64,000 nt of DNA, taken from positions 1,302,001-1,366,000 of the forward strand of contig NZ_RBHX01000001.1 in NCBI RefSeq assembly GCF_003626735.1, in the 5' to 3' direction. The notes under the pieces were generated by a model. The model was not told the DNA's origin, did no database searches, and worked only from the letters and a program-made list of their open reading frames with translations. This DNA comes from Microbacterium sp. CGR2 (GTDB lineage: Bacteria; Actinomycetota; Actinomycetes; Actinomycetales; Microbacteriaceae). How positions within the stretch are numbered: the first letter of the stretch is position 1; each line of letters begins with the position of its first letter. Shown piece by piece: positions 35,701 through 43,194 of this stretch. Made by a program: the position numbers and the translations under genes.

Positions 35701-37117
35701 GGAAGAGGTCTGTGACCCCACTCCCCCGGTAGAGATCCCGCTCCCGCGGATCACTCCGACCAAGTCGTCTGACCCGGCCACCGGTTCGGACGTCGTCGCC
35801 GGTCAGGTTGTCACGTACACCGTGACATTCACCAACGACGGCCAGGCCGCCGGGGACGTTGCAGCCACGGACGATCTGAGCAGTGTCCTGGACGACGCTG
35901 AGCTGACCGACGGGCCGACCACGGACGTGGACGCGATCAGCGCGGAATTCGACTCCGAAGCCCAGACGCTTCGTGTTGAAGGCCCGCTCGCCGCGGGTGC
36001 GACTGTGACGGTCACCTACCAGGTGACGGTGCTGCCCGATGGGGAGCGCGGGGACAACTTCCTCACCAACGTCGTGACCTCGGACACCCCGCCGTACGAA
36101 TGCGACCCGGCTGACACCGACTGCGACCCGTTCCCGCCGCCCACGACCGAGCACCAGATCGGTGAGCTCGACGACTGGAAAACGGTCGACCCGGCATCCG
36201 GATCGACGGTTCGCGCCGGCCAGGTCGTGACCTACACGCTGCACTTCGAGAACACCGGAGAGGCACCCGTGTCGGTCGACCGTGAGGATGTCCTGACCAA
36301 GGTCCTGGATGACGCGACGGTCACCTCGCAGCCGGCGAGTTCGGATGCAGCGCTGACTCCGTCTGCCGTTGAAGGAGAGCGATTCTCCATCACCGGTTCC
36401 CTCGCTGCCGGCCAGGTCGTCACGGTCACCTACCAGGTGACGGTGAACGCCGACGGCGCCCGCGGTGACGACCAGCTGGGTAACTTCCTGGTCGACACCG
36501 GCGAGGTCCCTCCGACGGAGTGCGTCCCCGAGGACACGGAACGCCCTGACTGCACCGTGAACTACGTCTCCAACGTCGCGGTCACCAAGTCGGCGAACCC
36601 GACCTCTGGCACAGAGGTCGAGCAGGGGCAGGAGGTCACCTACACGCTGACGTTCCGCAACGTGTCGACGAACCCGGCTGCGGCAGATGCTGACGTCGAC
36701 TACACCGACCACATGGCCGATGTTCTCGATGACGCTACGCTGACGCAGGCACCGCAGGCTTCGGCCGCCGCGCTGACCGCGACGGCTTCGGGGCAGAACA
36801 TCCGGATCGTCGGAGCGCTGGCTTCCGGCGAGACGGTGACGGTCACGTACGGCGTCACGGTGAAGGACTGGTCCGCGCAGGGCAACCACAGCCTCGGCAA
36901 CGTCGTTGCTGTGAGCGGCGAGGAACCGATCTGCGTTGACGGCAACGAGCTGTGCACGTCACACCCGTTGACGGAGCCTGAGGGGCTCGCAATCACCGGT
37001 GGTGAGGTTGCTGCATGGGTCGTGATCACGGGTCTGATGCTTCTCGTCGGAGGTGGCGCGCTCATGATGGCTCGCCGTCGCCGGGAGGAGATCGCCGCGG
37101 TCGAGTCGATCGACTGA
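32768..37117 (+). CDS. Large surface protein with DUF11-like repeats and LAITG sorting signal
   Basis: A 1449-residue secreted, wall-anchored protein. Signal peptide about residues 1-46 (basic start, hydrophobic LLATGALVASGLAVATATLAA, A-Q-A cut). Residues 50-455 form a beta-rich head with a Ca-binding-like loop DTNGNGSYDDAVD. Seven repeats of about 130 residues start near 464, 607, 736, 865, 997, 1136 and 1272; each opens with KS/KT-x-D/N, has V-T-Y-x-V/L and closes with V-L-D-D-A, as in DUF11/isopeptide-type surface domains. The C-terminus has GLAITGG, a hydrophobic helix and RRRRE, an LAxTG (class E sortase) signal. ATG 32768 has CCGGAGGGG upstream. A perfect hairpin terminator follows. Likely adhesin or stalk protein. 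No sortase gene is in the window. Confidence 0.88.
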   Translation: MRLKYRDGRARPSWIRKAGSLLATGALVASGLAVATATLAAPPAQAEENVPGVPAGFETTFYAYMEAGDSLDVSFTKAFTNDDGGYAFSVIDPTGTVAWSCSITEAQAVGTTCAIPDLTGPAGAWTIVQDQTTTSGGSSFDWNITVSNSADVAQTGRVWTNNYGAYQTDGVQTRDLSYTVLNDTGYRYAVNLNDYNGIGSRIIANSLGLTGPDGEPLYESGPAAGINPALTSPPYRIFFEEPSAALPATAPSAEGTLTVAPPLLTPAELAVDDLAFTPSSVNSGSGTFSYSINERFSGAYNLQVDTNGNGSYDDAVDRTIRLGADGSGEYTYDFDGLDGEGNVVADCTLMNARIFFDQLGEFHLLQVDVEGRTGGLEIIRLNGSAAAADTIYWNDTNLEATTGPRANTTPVLDGTAGVASTGGVHGWANNGNSWGNNRTIDDWTYDPIALAAGEIQIGGRCLDIEKTSDADADTRVGDTVTYTVTATNTGVLDYTEATPATVTDDLAGVLDDATYNTNASSDLPGTVVYEEPKISWTGALPAGETVSITYTVTLVAGGDGAVRNVAFSPPPGITTTPVCDPPDADGLDPETGIPCAENEFELPRLTVEKTSDVADLPADGGEVTYEVTVTNAGPGVYTEDAPAMLTDDLSDVLDDAEFGSIVAPATGAEFDEATETLTWSGPLGVGESVTISYTVTYDSTTGDNVLLNVACVPEGETAPGAESCDTVRIPAAALEVTKSVDPASGTTVAAGETLTYTLSFISTGETAATIDKVDDLADVLDDAELVAGSIVTSNPALTAELTGTDLAITGSVPAGETYTVTYSVRVNQYPEQANHILANVVQNPDGTCDVGGCPETENPIRHFSIEKSSDTVEGVQTSDVVTYTVTLTNDGEGAYTDDVPAGMTDDLTDVLDDAAYNGDAEAVASDGSQVPAPTFSTPVLAWSGPLAVGESVSITYTVTVTNQGDADLVNVAGPVCGPEEVCDPTPPVEIPLPRITPTKSSDPATGSDVVAGQVVTYTVTFTNDGQAAGDVAATDDLSSVLDDAELTDGPTTDVDAISAEFDSEAQTLRVEGPLAAGATVTVTYQVTVLPDGERGDNFLTNVVTSDTPPYECDPADTDCDPFPPPTTEHQIGELDDWKTVDPASGSTVRAGQVVTYTLHFENTGEAPVSVDREDVLTKVLDDATVTSQPASSDAALTPSAVEGERFSITGSLAAGQVVTVTYQVTVNADGARGDDQLGNFLVDTGEVPPTECVPEDTERPDCTVNYVSNVAVTKSANPTSGTEVEQGQEVTYTLTFRNVSTNPAAADADVDYTDHMADVLDDATLTQAPQASAAALTATASGQNIRIVGALASGETVTVTYGVTVKDWSAQGNHSLGNVVAVSGEEPICVDGNELCTSHPLTEPEGLAITGGEVAAWVVITGLMLLVGGGALMMARRRREEIAAVESID

Positions 37118-37133
37118 CCCGAGTGACCAGGTG

Positions 37134-37178
37134 GTGTGCCCCCGCGTATTGCGCGGGGGCACACCCTTGTTCGGTCTT
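37134..37178 (+). terminator. Terminator after the surface protein gene
   Basis: Perfect 13-bp stem (GTGTGCCCCCGCG against CGCGGGGGCACAC, arms 37134-37146 and 37152-37164) with loop TATTG, 17 bases after the stop, followed by a T-rich tract (CCTTGTTCGGTCTTGTT). Confidence 0.88.
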
Positions 37179-37233
37179 GTTCTTGCCCGCCAGGGCTGCC
37201 GTCAACGTCCCTGACATCGAACCGAGCGGAGCC

Positions 37234-37506
37234 ATGGAGCGCAATCACACAGTGTGGGACAAAGCTGCCGTCATCGACCAGCTCGACGGTCTCCTCGAAG
37301 GCGGCTGGATCAGGGGCGGCAATACTTTCGAGCTGCTGAGCGTCGTCGGGATGCGCATCCTGATCGTGGTCGACCACGCCGTCACGGTGCACCATCGCGG
37401 AGTCCGGGACGAGTTCTTCACCTCAGCCACCTTCGCTGGCCCCGATGCGGCCGAACGGGCTGCGGCGCACGCCGGCGCCACCGCACGCCGCGCCGCGCGG
37501 CGATGA
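37234..37506 (+). CDS. Small hypothetical protein
   Basis: A 90-residue protein with no family recognised. The N-terminal half looks folded: DKAAVIDQLDGLLEGGWIRGGNTFELL, then a hydrophobic strand GMRILIVVDHAVTVHHRG. The end is Ala/Arg-rich (ERAAAHAGATARRAARR). The ATG at 37234 is the first good start after the terminator, but the ribosome site (GAGCGGAGCC) is weak. It stands alone between the surface protein and the HTH-Mop gene. Codon use favours G/C at third positions, which supports but does not prove coding. Confidence 0.45.
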   Translation: MERNHTVWDKAAVIDQLDGLLEGGWIRGGNTFELLSVVGMRILIVVDHAVTVHHRGVRDEFFTSATFAGPDAAERAAAHAGATARRAARR

Positions 37507-37618
37507 AGGCTCATCGACCACGCTGCTTCCAGAGCGGCGGCAACTGCCCTGTGAGGAAAAATCCGCGTACGCGTCCGTTCTGCTCCTGAGCATCCGCACC
37601 AGCGGTAGTCTGCAGTGC

Positions 37619-38011
37619 ATGCAGACCTACCGAATCGCCCGCGCCGCGCAACTCCTCGGTGTGAGTGACGACACGGTGCGCCGCTGGATCGACCAGGGGC
37701 TGCTGCCGGTGACGGATGCCTCACCCGCAGAGATCCCCGGCGATGCGCTCGCAGCTCGCGCGGTCGCACTCGCAGCCGAGGCAAAAGCTGCGGGCGACGC
37801 CGCCTCCAGTGCACGCAACCGGTTCGTCGGCATCGTCACTCGCGTGCAGATCGACGGCGTGATGGCTCAGGTCGATATCCAGGCCGGGCCGCATCGCGTC
37901 GTCTCGCTGATGTCTGCCGAGGCCGCACGCGACCTGCACCTGGAGGTGGGCTCCTTGGCTACGGCATCCGTCAAGGCGACGCAGGTCGTCGTCGAAGTCT
38001 CGAAAGGCTGA
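37619..38011 (+). CDS. HTH-Mop (TOBE) molybdate-binding regulator
   Basis: A 130-residue protein with two parts: a MerR/excisionase-type helix-turn-helix at residues 1-30 (TYRIARAAQLLGVSDDTVRRWIDQG) and a Mop/TOBE molybdate-binding domain at about 65-130 (RNRFVGIVTRVQIDGVMAQVDI, HRVVSLMSAEAARDL, GSLATASVKATQVVVEV). It is one base away from modA, so it leads the modABC operon. By family it should sense cytoplasmic molybdate and set expression of the transporter, taking the place of ModE. The ATG is decided by the HTH position. The perfect dyad CGCGTACGCG at 37564-37573 is a candidate site in its own upstream region. Confidence 0.85.
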   Translation: MQTYRIARAAQLLGVSDDTVRRWIDQGLLPVTDASPAEIPGDALAARAVALAAEAKAAGDAASSARNRFVGIVTRVQIDGVMAQVDIQAGPHRVVSLMSAEAARDLHLEVGSLATASVKATQVVVEVSKG

Positions 38012-38012
38012 C

Positions 38013-38777
38013 ATGTCGCGCGCGCTCCGCTCCGCGACGGTGGCTGTCGCTGTCGTTCTAAGCCTCACGGGCTGCGCGGGTCCTGCCCAGCCGGCCGGAT
38101 CCGCATCCGACGACGGCCTCAGCGGCGAGGTGACCGTCTACGCCGCCGCGTCCCTCGCCGGAGCCTTCGACGCGATGAGCGAAGCCTTCACCGTGGCGCA
38201 CCCCGACGTGAAGGTCAGCCCCGTCTATGACGGCTCCGCGACGCTCGTCACCCAGATTCTCGAAGGCGCCCCGGCCGACGTCTTCGCCTCCGCGGACGAG
38301 GCGAACATGCAGAAGGCCGCCGAACTCACGGCCGAGCCGACCGTCTTCGCGACCAACACGCTCGTGATCGCCGTGCCTGAAGGCAATCCCGCCGGCGTCG
38401 AAACGCTCGCCGATCTGGACGACGTCACGACAGTGCTGTGCGCACCCGAAGTACCGTGCGGTGCAGCATCCGCTGAACTCCTCGAGACCGCTGATGTCAC
38501 CATCGAGGCTGCCAGCGTCGAGCAGAACGTGACCGCCGTGCTCACGAAGGTCGCAGCCGGAGAAGCCGACGCCGGTCTCGTCTACTCCACCGACGTGATC
38601 GGCCGGGATGACGTCGATGCCATCGTCCCGGAGGGGGCCCACGAAGTCGTCAATCGCTATCCGATCGCGACGCTCGCTGACGCGCGCAACGCGCAGGCCG
38701 CTGACGTATTCGTCTCCTTCGTGCTCTCCGGCGAAGGGCAGAGCATCCTGTCGCGCTTCGGCTTCGGGGCGCCATGA
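38013..38777 (+). CDS. modA: ModA molybdate-binding lipoprotein
   Basis: A 254-residue molybdate-binding lipoprotein. The signal peptide has lipobox LTGC with Cys21. The family ligand-contact motifs are present: VYAAASLAGAFDAM, the Y-D-G-S-A-T-L-V-T-Q-I-L-E-G-A-P-A-D-V-F-A-S-A-D block, NTLVIAVPEGNPA, and the tail ADARNAQAADVFVSFVLSGEGQSIL. It starts one base after the regulator stop and its stop overlaps modB by four bases. Delivers molybdate to ModB/C at the membrane. Confidence 0.94.
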   Translation: MSRALRSATVAVAVVLSLTGCAGPAQPAGSASDDGLSGEVTVYAAASLAGAFDAMSEAFTVAHPDVKVSPVYDGSATLVTQILEGAPADVFASADEANMQKAAELTAEPTVFATNTLVIAVPEGNPAGVETLADLDDVTTVLCAPEVPCGAASAELLETADVTIEAASVEQNVTAVLTKVAAGEADAGLVYSTDVIGRDDVDAIVPEGAHEVVNRYPIATLADARNAQAADVFVSFVLSGEGQSILSRFGFGAP

Positions 38778-39562
38778 CCGAGGCCCGCACGCAGGGGTAC
38801 GCGCCTCGGTCGCTCGCGGTTCCCGCGCTCGTCGGCCTGGCGTTCCTCATCCTCCCGCTCGCGGCTCTCGTCGCCCGAGTGGAGTGGTCGACGTTCGTCG
38901 CCGACGTGACTTCGGATGCCGCGCTCTCAGCCCTCGGGCTCTCGCTCAGCACAGGTCTCGGCGCCACCGTGATCTGCATCATCGTCGGCGTCCCTCTGGC
39001 GCTGTACATCGCCCGGTCGGGGCCGCGGCTCGCTGCCGTGCTCCGCGCGGCTGTCACCGTGCCCCTCGTGCTTCCCCCCATGGTCGGCGGCGTCGCGCTG
39101 CTGTACCTGTTCGGCCGCGCGGGGTGGTTCGGCGGGCTCGGACTGTCGTTCAGCACACCGGCCGTCGTTCTCGCCCAGACGTTCGTCGCGCTGCCGTTCC
39201 TGGTGCTCGCCGTCGAGGGCGCGGTGCGGGCGTCCGGCGTGGACTACGAGCGCACGGCCGCTGCGCTGGGGGCGAGCAGGTGGACCATCCTGCGACGCAT
39301 CACACTGCCGCTCGCGGCGCCCGGAATCGTCGCCGGTGTCGTGCTGTGCTTCGCGCGCGCCATCGGCGAGTTCGGTGCGACGGCCCTGTTCGCCGGAAAC
39401 CGTCCGGGTGTCACGCAGACGATGCCGCTCGCGATCTACACCGCGTTCAACGGCGCCGGGGTCTCGCAGGGGGCGGCGGTGGCGCTCGCCTTGCTGCTGC
39501 TCGCCGCCGCGATCGCCGTGCTGCTGCTCGTGCGCGGATGGCGGCCGGGGGCGGCGCGATGA
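38774..39562 (+). CDS. modB: ModB molybdate ABC transporter permease
   Basis: A 262-residue permease with about six helices. The ATPase-contact EAA loop reads E-R-T-A-A-A-L-G-A-S-R-W-T-I-L-R-R-I-T-L-P near residues 158-178, followed by PGIVAGVVLCFARAIGEFGATALFAGN, which is diagnostic of ModB/CysT-type permeases. Overlaps modA and modC by four bases each. It forms the channel for molybdate. Confidence 0.94.
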   Translation: MTEARTQGYAPRSLAVPALVGLAFLILPLAALVARVEWSTFVADVTSDAALSALGLSLSTGLGATVICIIVGVPLALYIARSGPRLAAVLRAAVTVPLVLPPMVGGVALLYLFGRAGWFGGLGLSFSTPAVVLAQTFVALPFLVLAVEGAVRASGVDYERTAAALGASRWTILRRITLPLAAPGIVAGVVLCFARAIGEFGATALFAGNRPGVTQTMPLAIYTAFNGAGVSQGAAVALALLLLAAAIAVLLLVRGWRPGAAR

Positions 39563-40644
39563 GCGGGGTTGATCGGGCTCCGTCGGGGGCGAGCGGACTC
39601 CGCGCCCATGTCGTCGTGGCCCGCGAGCACTTTGCTGTCGACGTCGCCGTGGAGGTGGCGGCGGGAGAGACCGTCGCTGTCATGGGGCCGAGCGGCGCGG
39701 GCAAGTCGACGCTCCTCCAGGCGCTGGCCGGGCTCGAACCGTTGACGGCGGGCGTGGTCGAGATCGACGGGCGCACAGTCGACCGGGCGACTGCTCCGCG
39801 GGTGCATGCGGCCCCGATGAACCGTGGCATCGTGCTCCTCGGGCAGGATGCGCGGCTGTTCCCGCACCTGTCCGTGCGGGAGAACGTCGCCTTCGGGCCA
39901 CGGGCGGCAGGCGTCGATGCCCGCGCGGCGCGGGACTCTGCCGATGGGTGGCTGGCACGTGTCGGCCTGCCCGGTGCGGGGGATCGGATGCCGCGCGAGC
40001 TCTCCGGCGGTGAAGGGCAGCGCGTCGCCGTCGCCCGCGCGCTCGCCGCCTCGCCGCGTGCCGTGCTGCTGGACGAGCCGCTCGTGGCCCTCGACCCGGA
40101 GACGGCCGGTGACATCCGACGGATGCTGCGCGACCAGCTCGCGGGCGTCACCACCATCGCCGTCACACATGACGCGGCCGATGCCGTCGCCCTTGCGGAG
40201 CGGTTGATCGTCATCGAATCCGGCCGCGTCACCCAGAGCGGCCCGGTGCGAGAGGTGCTGGCGACACCGGCATCCGGCTTCGTCGCGTCGATCGCCGACG
40301 TCAACCGGATCGTGGGCGTGGCGAGAGACGGCGGATGGCAGAGCGGCGGGGTGCGGTTGACCAGTGCGGATGCTGCCTCGCGTGCGCATGCAGAAGTGGA
40401 CGGCACGGCGCTCGCCGCAGTCTTCCGCCCGACGGATGCACAGATCGTTCACGCGTCGCGGGACGACCCCAACACGTGGCTCACCGATGTCACACGGATC
40501 GAGCCCACCCTCGACGGCGCTCGAGTGCAGACCCCGTCCTGCGTAGTCGACGTGTCCTTGGCGGAGGCTGCGCGGCTGGCGCCCGGTGACTCCGTGCGCC
40601 TGCACATCGAACCTGCGCACGTGCGCTTCGTCCGGGCGGCGTGA
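39559..40644 (+). CDS. modC: ModC molybdate ABC transporter ATPase
   Basis: A 361-residue ATPase with Walker A MGPSGAGKST (about 43-52), Q-loop VLLGQDARLFPHLSV, signature LSGGEGQR, Walker B VLLDEPLVALD and the H-loop in VTHDAADAVALA. The C-terminal 100 residues form a TOBE-type regulatory domain (AVFRPTDAQIV, ending LHIEPAHVRFV). The ATG at 39559 overlaps the modB stop; a longer frame upstream is a shadow. It ends about 60 bases before the ArsR-type gene, with no obvious terminator between. Confidence 0.93.
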   Translation: MSGVDRAPSGASGLRAHVVVAREHFAVDVAVEVAAGETVAVMGPSGAGKSTLLQALAGLEPLTAGVVEIDGRTVDRATAPRVHAAPMNRGIVLLGQDARLFPHLSVRENVAFGPRAAGVDARAARDSADGWLARVGLPGAGDRMPRELSGGEGQRVAVARALAASPRAVLLDEPLVALDPETAGDIRRMLRDQLAGVTTIAVTHDAADAVALAERLIVIESGRVTQSGPVREVLATPASGFVASIADVNRIVGVARDGGWQSGGVRLTSADAASRAHAEVDGTALAAVFRPTDAQIVHASRDDPNTWLTDVTRIEPTLDGARVQTPSCVVDVSLAEAARLAPGDSVRLHIEPAHVRFVRAA

Positions 40645-40667
40645 GATTCATCTCCGCGATTGCGCCA

Positions 40668-40687
40668 TTGACAAATTAAACTGTCAA
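40668..40687. promoter_or_regulatory. Inverted repeat upstream of the ArsR-type regulator
   Basis: TTGACA-N8-TGTCAA, perfect 6-bp arms with a TTAA centre (16 of 20 positions symmetric), ending 17 bases before the regulator ATG. It is likely an autoregulatory operator; TTGACA could double as a -35 hexamer. Notably AT-rich for this DNA. Confidence 0.65.
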
Positions 40688-40703
40688 TACGGACAATGAG
40701 TCC

Positions 40704-41285
40704 ATGAAGTTCCTCGACACTCCCGATCTCGTCCGGGCGGCGCTGTCGCCGATCCGGCGCAGCCTCCTTGAGATGCTGCAGGACCCGAGTTCCGCCAGCC
40801 GTTTGGCCGAGGAGCTGTCCGTTCCGCGACAGCGGGTGAACTATCACCTCAAGGAACTCGAGAATGCCGGCCTCGTCGAACTCGTCGAGGAGCGGCAGCG
40901 CCGCGGTTTCACGGAGCGGGTGTTCCGCGCGACCCATGCGTCGCTGGTCGTCGATCCCGCGGTGGTCAGCAGCGCCGTCGAGGAGTTCCAGGACAACTAC
41001 GCCTCCGAGCACCTCGTCGACGTGGCGGCCGGCACCGTGCGGGACGTCGCGCGGATGCAGTCCGAGGCGGAGAAAGCGGGTCAGCGGCTCTTGACCTTCA
41101 CGATTGAGACGGAGGTCCGCTTCGCGGAGCCCGGCGACCTGTCCCGCTTCGCCGAAGCGCTGACGGATGCCGTGCGGCAGACCGTCGAAGCGTTCGACGC
41201 GGTCGACGGCCGCCCCTATCGGCTGGTCGCGGGTGCTCATCCCGCGCCCAGGGCACGAAGAGATGAAGGAGTGAGCGATGTCTGA
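40704..41285 (+). CDS. ArsR-type winged-helix regulator
   Basis: A 193-residue regulator with an N-terminal winged helix: SPIRRSLLEMLQDPSSASRLAEELSVPRQRVNYHLKELENAGLVELVEERQRRG (about 15-68). This is the ArsR/HTH_20 pattern of N-Y-H-L-x-x-L. The rest is helical and may bind a ligand or dimerise; no metal-binding Cys pair is present, so a metal sensor is unlikely. It overlaps the following SRPBCC gene by eight bases, a pairing common in actinobacteria (ArsR regulator plus AHSA1/SRPBCC protein). The TTGACA/TGTCAA dyad upstream suggests autoregulation. Confidence 0.87.
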   Translation: MKFLDTPDLVRAALSPIRRSLLEMLQDPSSASRLAEELSVPRQRVNYHLKELENAGLVELVEERQRRGFTERVFRATHASLVVDPAVVSSAVEEFQDNYASEHLVDVAAGTVRDVARMQSEAEKAGQRLLTFTIETEVRFAEPGDLSRFAEALTDAVRQTVEAFDAVDGRPYRLVAGAHPAPRARRDEGVSDV

Positions 41286-41988
41286 AAGGCCCAAGATCCA
41301 GATCACCGTTGCTGCACCCGCAAGCGCAGTCTGGGAGGCACTGCGAGACCGAGATCGGATCCGCCAATGGCACGGTTGGGAGTTCGACGGTGGGGTGGAC
41401 GGCAGTCTGGACCAGGAGATCGACCTCATCTACTTCACGGACGTCAAGGAGGACGAACGGGGGATCCTGCTCAACGGCGGGGACCGGGTCGACGTGGAAC
41501 CGGTGGACGGGGGCACGAGGGTCACGCTGACGCGGGCCGCGCCGTCGGGCGACGCCGACTGGGATCGCTACTACGACGACATCACGGAAGGGTGGATCAC
41601 CTTCATCGAGCAGTTGGGATTCGCCGTCGAACGGCACCCGAGCGGCACGAGGCGAACGATCCTTCTCCGGGGACACGTGAGCGTGTCTCCCCTGGATGCG
41701 ATGGGCGTTGCAGACCTTCAGCCGGGCGACCGGTTCATGGCCGCCCTGCCCGCGGCGACGGTGACCGGCCGCGTCCGCTTCCGGTCCGAGCACCAGATCG
41801 GTCTCGTCGTCGACGGATGGAATGACGGGCTGCTGGTCCTCAGTCACGTGCCGGAGAGCGGTGTGGGGATGGCGCTGCTGAGTCTCTACGACGTGAAGGA
41901 CGACGTGATCACAGCGCTCAGCGAGCGCTGGGGAGAGTGGTGGTCCTCCGCGATCCAGCATCCGCATACGCCTCGCTCAGACGGGTGA
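41278..41988 (+). CDS. SRPBCC (AHSA1-like) domain protein
   Basis: A 236-residue protein with an AHSA1-type SRPBCC domain in the first 125 residues (IQITVAAPASAVWEALRDRDRIRQWHGWEFDGG, then a long helix DDITEGWITFIEQLGFAVE). A second segment of about 100 residues includes VSPLDAMGVADLQPGDRF and ends SERWGEWWSSAIQH. It is translationally coupled to the ArsR-type regulator. Ligand unknown. It converges on the MFS exporter gene, overlapping its end by 12 bases, and no terminator is apparent. Confidence 0.78.
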   Translation: MSERPKIQITVAAPASAVWEALRDRDRIRQWHGWEFDGGVDGSLDQEIDLIYFTDVKEDERGILLNGGDRVDVEPVDGGTRVTLTRAAPSGDADWDRYYDDITEGWITFIEQLGFAVERHPSGTRRTILLRGHVSVSPLDAMGVADLQPGDRFMAALPAATVTGRVRFRSEHQIGLVVDGWNDGLLVLSHVPESGVGMALLSLYDVKDDVITALSERWGEWWSSAIQHPHTPRSDG

Positions 41989-43194
41989 TCGCCGCTGCAC
42001 CCGGCTCCAGAGAATGACTCCACCCGCACCGAGTGCGCACACCGCGAGAAATACGGCCGTCGGGTACACCGTCGAGACGCCGAAAGACGCGACGAGGGGC
42101 GCGGCGAGTGCACCGGCGATCATCGTCGAAGAACCCAGCACGGATGCTGCTGTGCCGGCGCGGGCGCCGTGGTTCTGAAGCGCCGAGGCCTGCAGGCACG
42201 GCGACAGCACGCCGAACGATGCCGTGAAGCAGAACAACGGGCCGACGAACGCCGCGAGCGAACCAGGAGGCGCCACCAGGACCCCGGTGACGAGCACGAC
42301 GACGGAACCGGCCGCTCCGGCCGCGCCCAGGGCGATGACCTTCTGCAGTCCCCAGCGCCCGCTCAACCGCGCACTGACCTGCGCTCCCACGATCATGACC
42401 GCCCCGTGCCCGCCGAAGACCAGTGCGTACGCGGTCGGGCCCAGCCCGTAGACATCCTGGAAGAGGAACGACGACGACGCCATGTATCCCATCATTCCGG
42501 CCCACAACAGAGTGTTCGCCGCGAGAGGGAACCGATAGCTCGCGTCTGTGACCATGGCGCGATAGTCGGCTGTAAGCGCGCGGATGCTGCCGGAACTGCG
42601 CGACTCCGGCGCGTGGGTCTCGTGCGGCGCCACGGTGAAGACGATGGCGACGCCGAGCGCTGCGCCGAAACCGACCAGCGTCCAGAAGAGGCCTCGCCAA
42701 TCGGTGATCTGCAGCAGCAACGCTCCCAGGGCAGGAGAGGTCACCACGAACGTGCCGTTGATCAGCTGAAGCCGGGCGAGGAGGCGAACCATCCGGGCGC
42801 CCGCCGCACAGTCCCGGACGATCGCGAGGGTGATCACCGCGCCGGCTGACGCGCCGACGCCCTGCACCACCCTTGCCCCGATGAGAACCTCGATCGAGGG
42901 AGCCGCCGCGCAGATGACGGATGACACGACGTACAGTCCGAGCGCGGCGACGAGCGGACGCATCCTCCCGATTCGATCCGACAGGGGGCCGGCCGTCAAC
43001 TGTCCTGCGGCCATCCCGAGAAAGGCCCCGGTGAGGGTGAACGACACGAGCCCCGGCGTGGCGTCCAAGCTCGTCGCGATGGCCGGGAACGCCGGCAGAT
43101 ACAAGTCCATCGTGAGCGGCCAGAGCGCCTGCACGAATCCGAGGACGATGAAGAACAGGGCGGAGGGCGCCGAGACCTTTTCACTACCAGGCAT
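41977..43194 (-). CDS. MFS exporter, Bcr/CflA family
   Basis: A 405-residue major-facilitator protein with twelve helices of the drug-resistance Bcr/CflA group (DHA1). Motif A reads GPLSDRIGRMRPL after helix 2, and the D1-type motif DLYLPAFPAIATSLDATPGLVSFTLTGAFLGMAAGQL is a Bcr/CflA hallmark. Motif C-like GVGASAGAVITLAIVRD follows. It is last in the minus-strand sugar operon and overlaps the aldo/keto reductase gene by 11 bases. In this setting it may export a sugar or metabolite rather than a drug; both are inference. Confidence 0.88.
   Translation of the reverse strand: MPGSEKVSAPSALFFIVLGFVQALWPLTMDLYLPAFPAIATSLDATPGLVSFTLTGAFLGMAAGQLTAGPLSDRIGRMRPLVAALGLYVVSSVICAAAPSIEVLIGARVVQGVGASAGAVITLAIVRDCAAGARMVRLLARLQLINGTFVVTSPALGALLLQITDWRGLFWTLVGFGAALGVAIVFTVAPHETHAPESRSSGSIRALTADYRAMVTDASYRFPLAANTLLWAGMMGYMASSSFLFQDVYGLGPTAYALVFGGHGAVMIVGAQVSARLSGRWGLQKVIALGAAGAAGSVVVLVTGVLVAPPGSLAAFVGPLFCFTASFGVLSPCLQASALQNHGARAGTAASVLGSSTMIAGALAAPLVASFGVSTVYPTAVFLAVCALGAGGVILWSRVQRRSPV

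Noticed and set aside
38608..39558. Long N-terminal extension of modC in the same frame
   Set aside because: This stretch is the shadow of modA and modB; the ATPase domain starts right after ATG 39559, which overlaps the modB stop.
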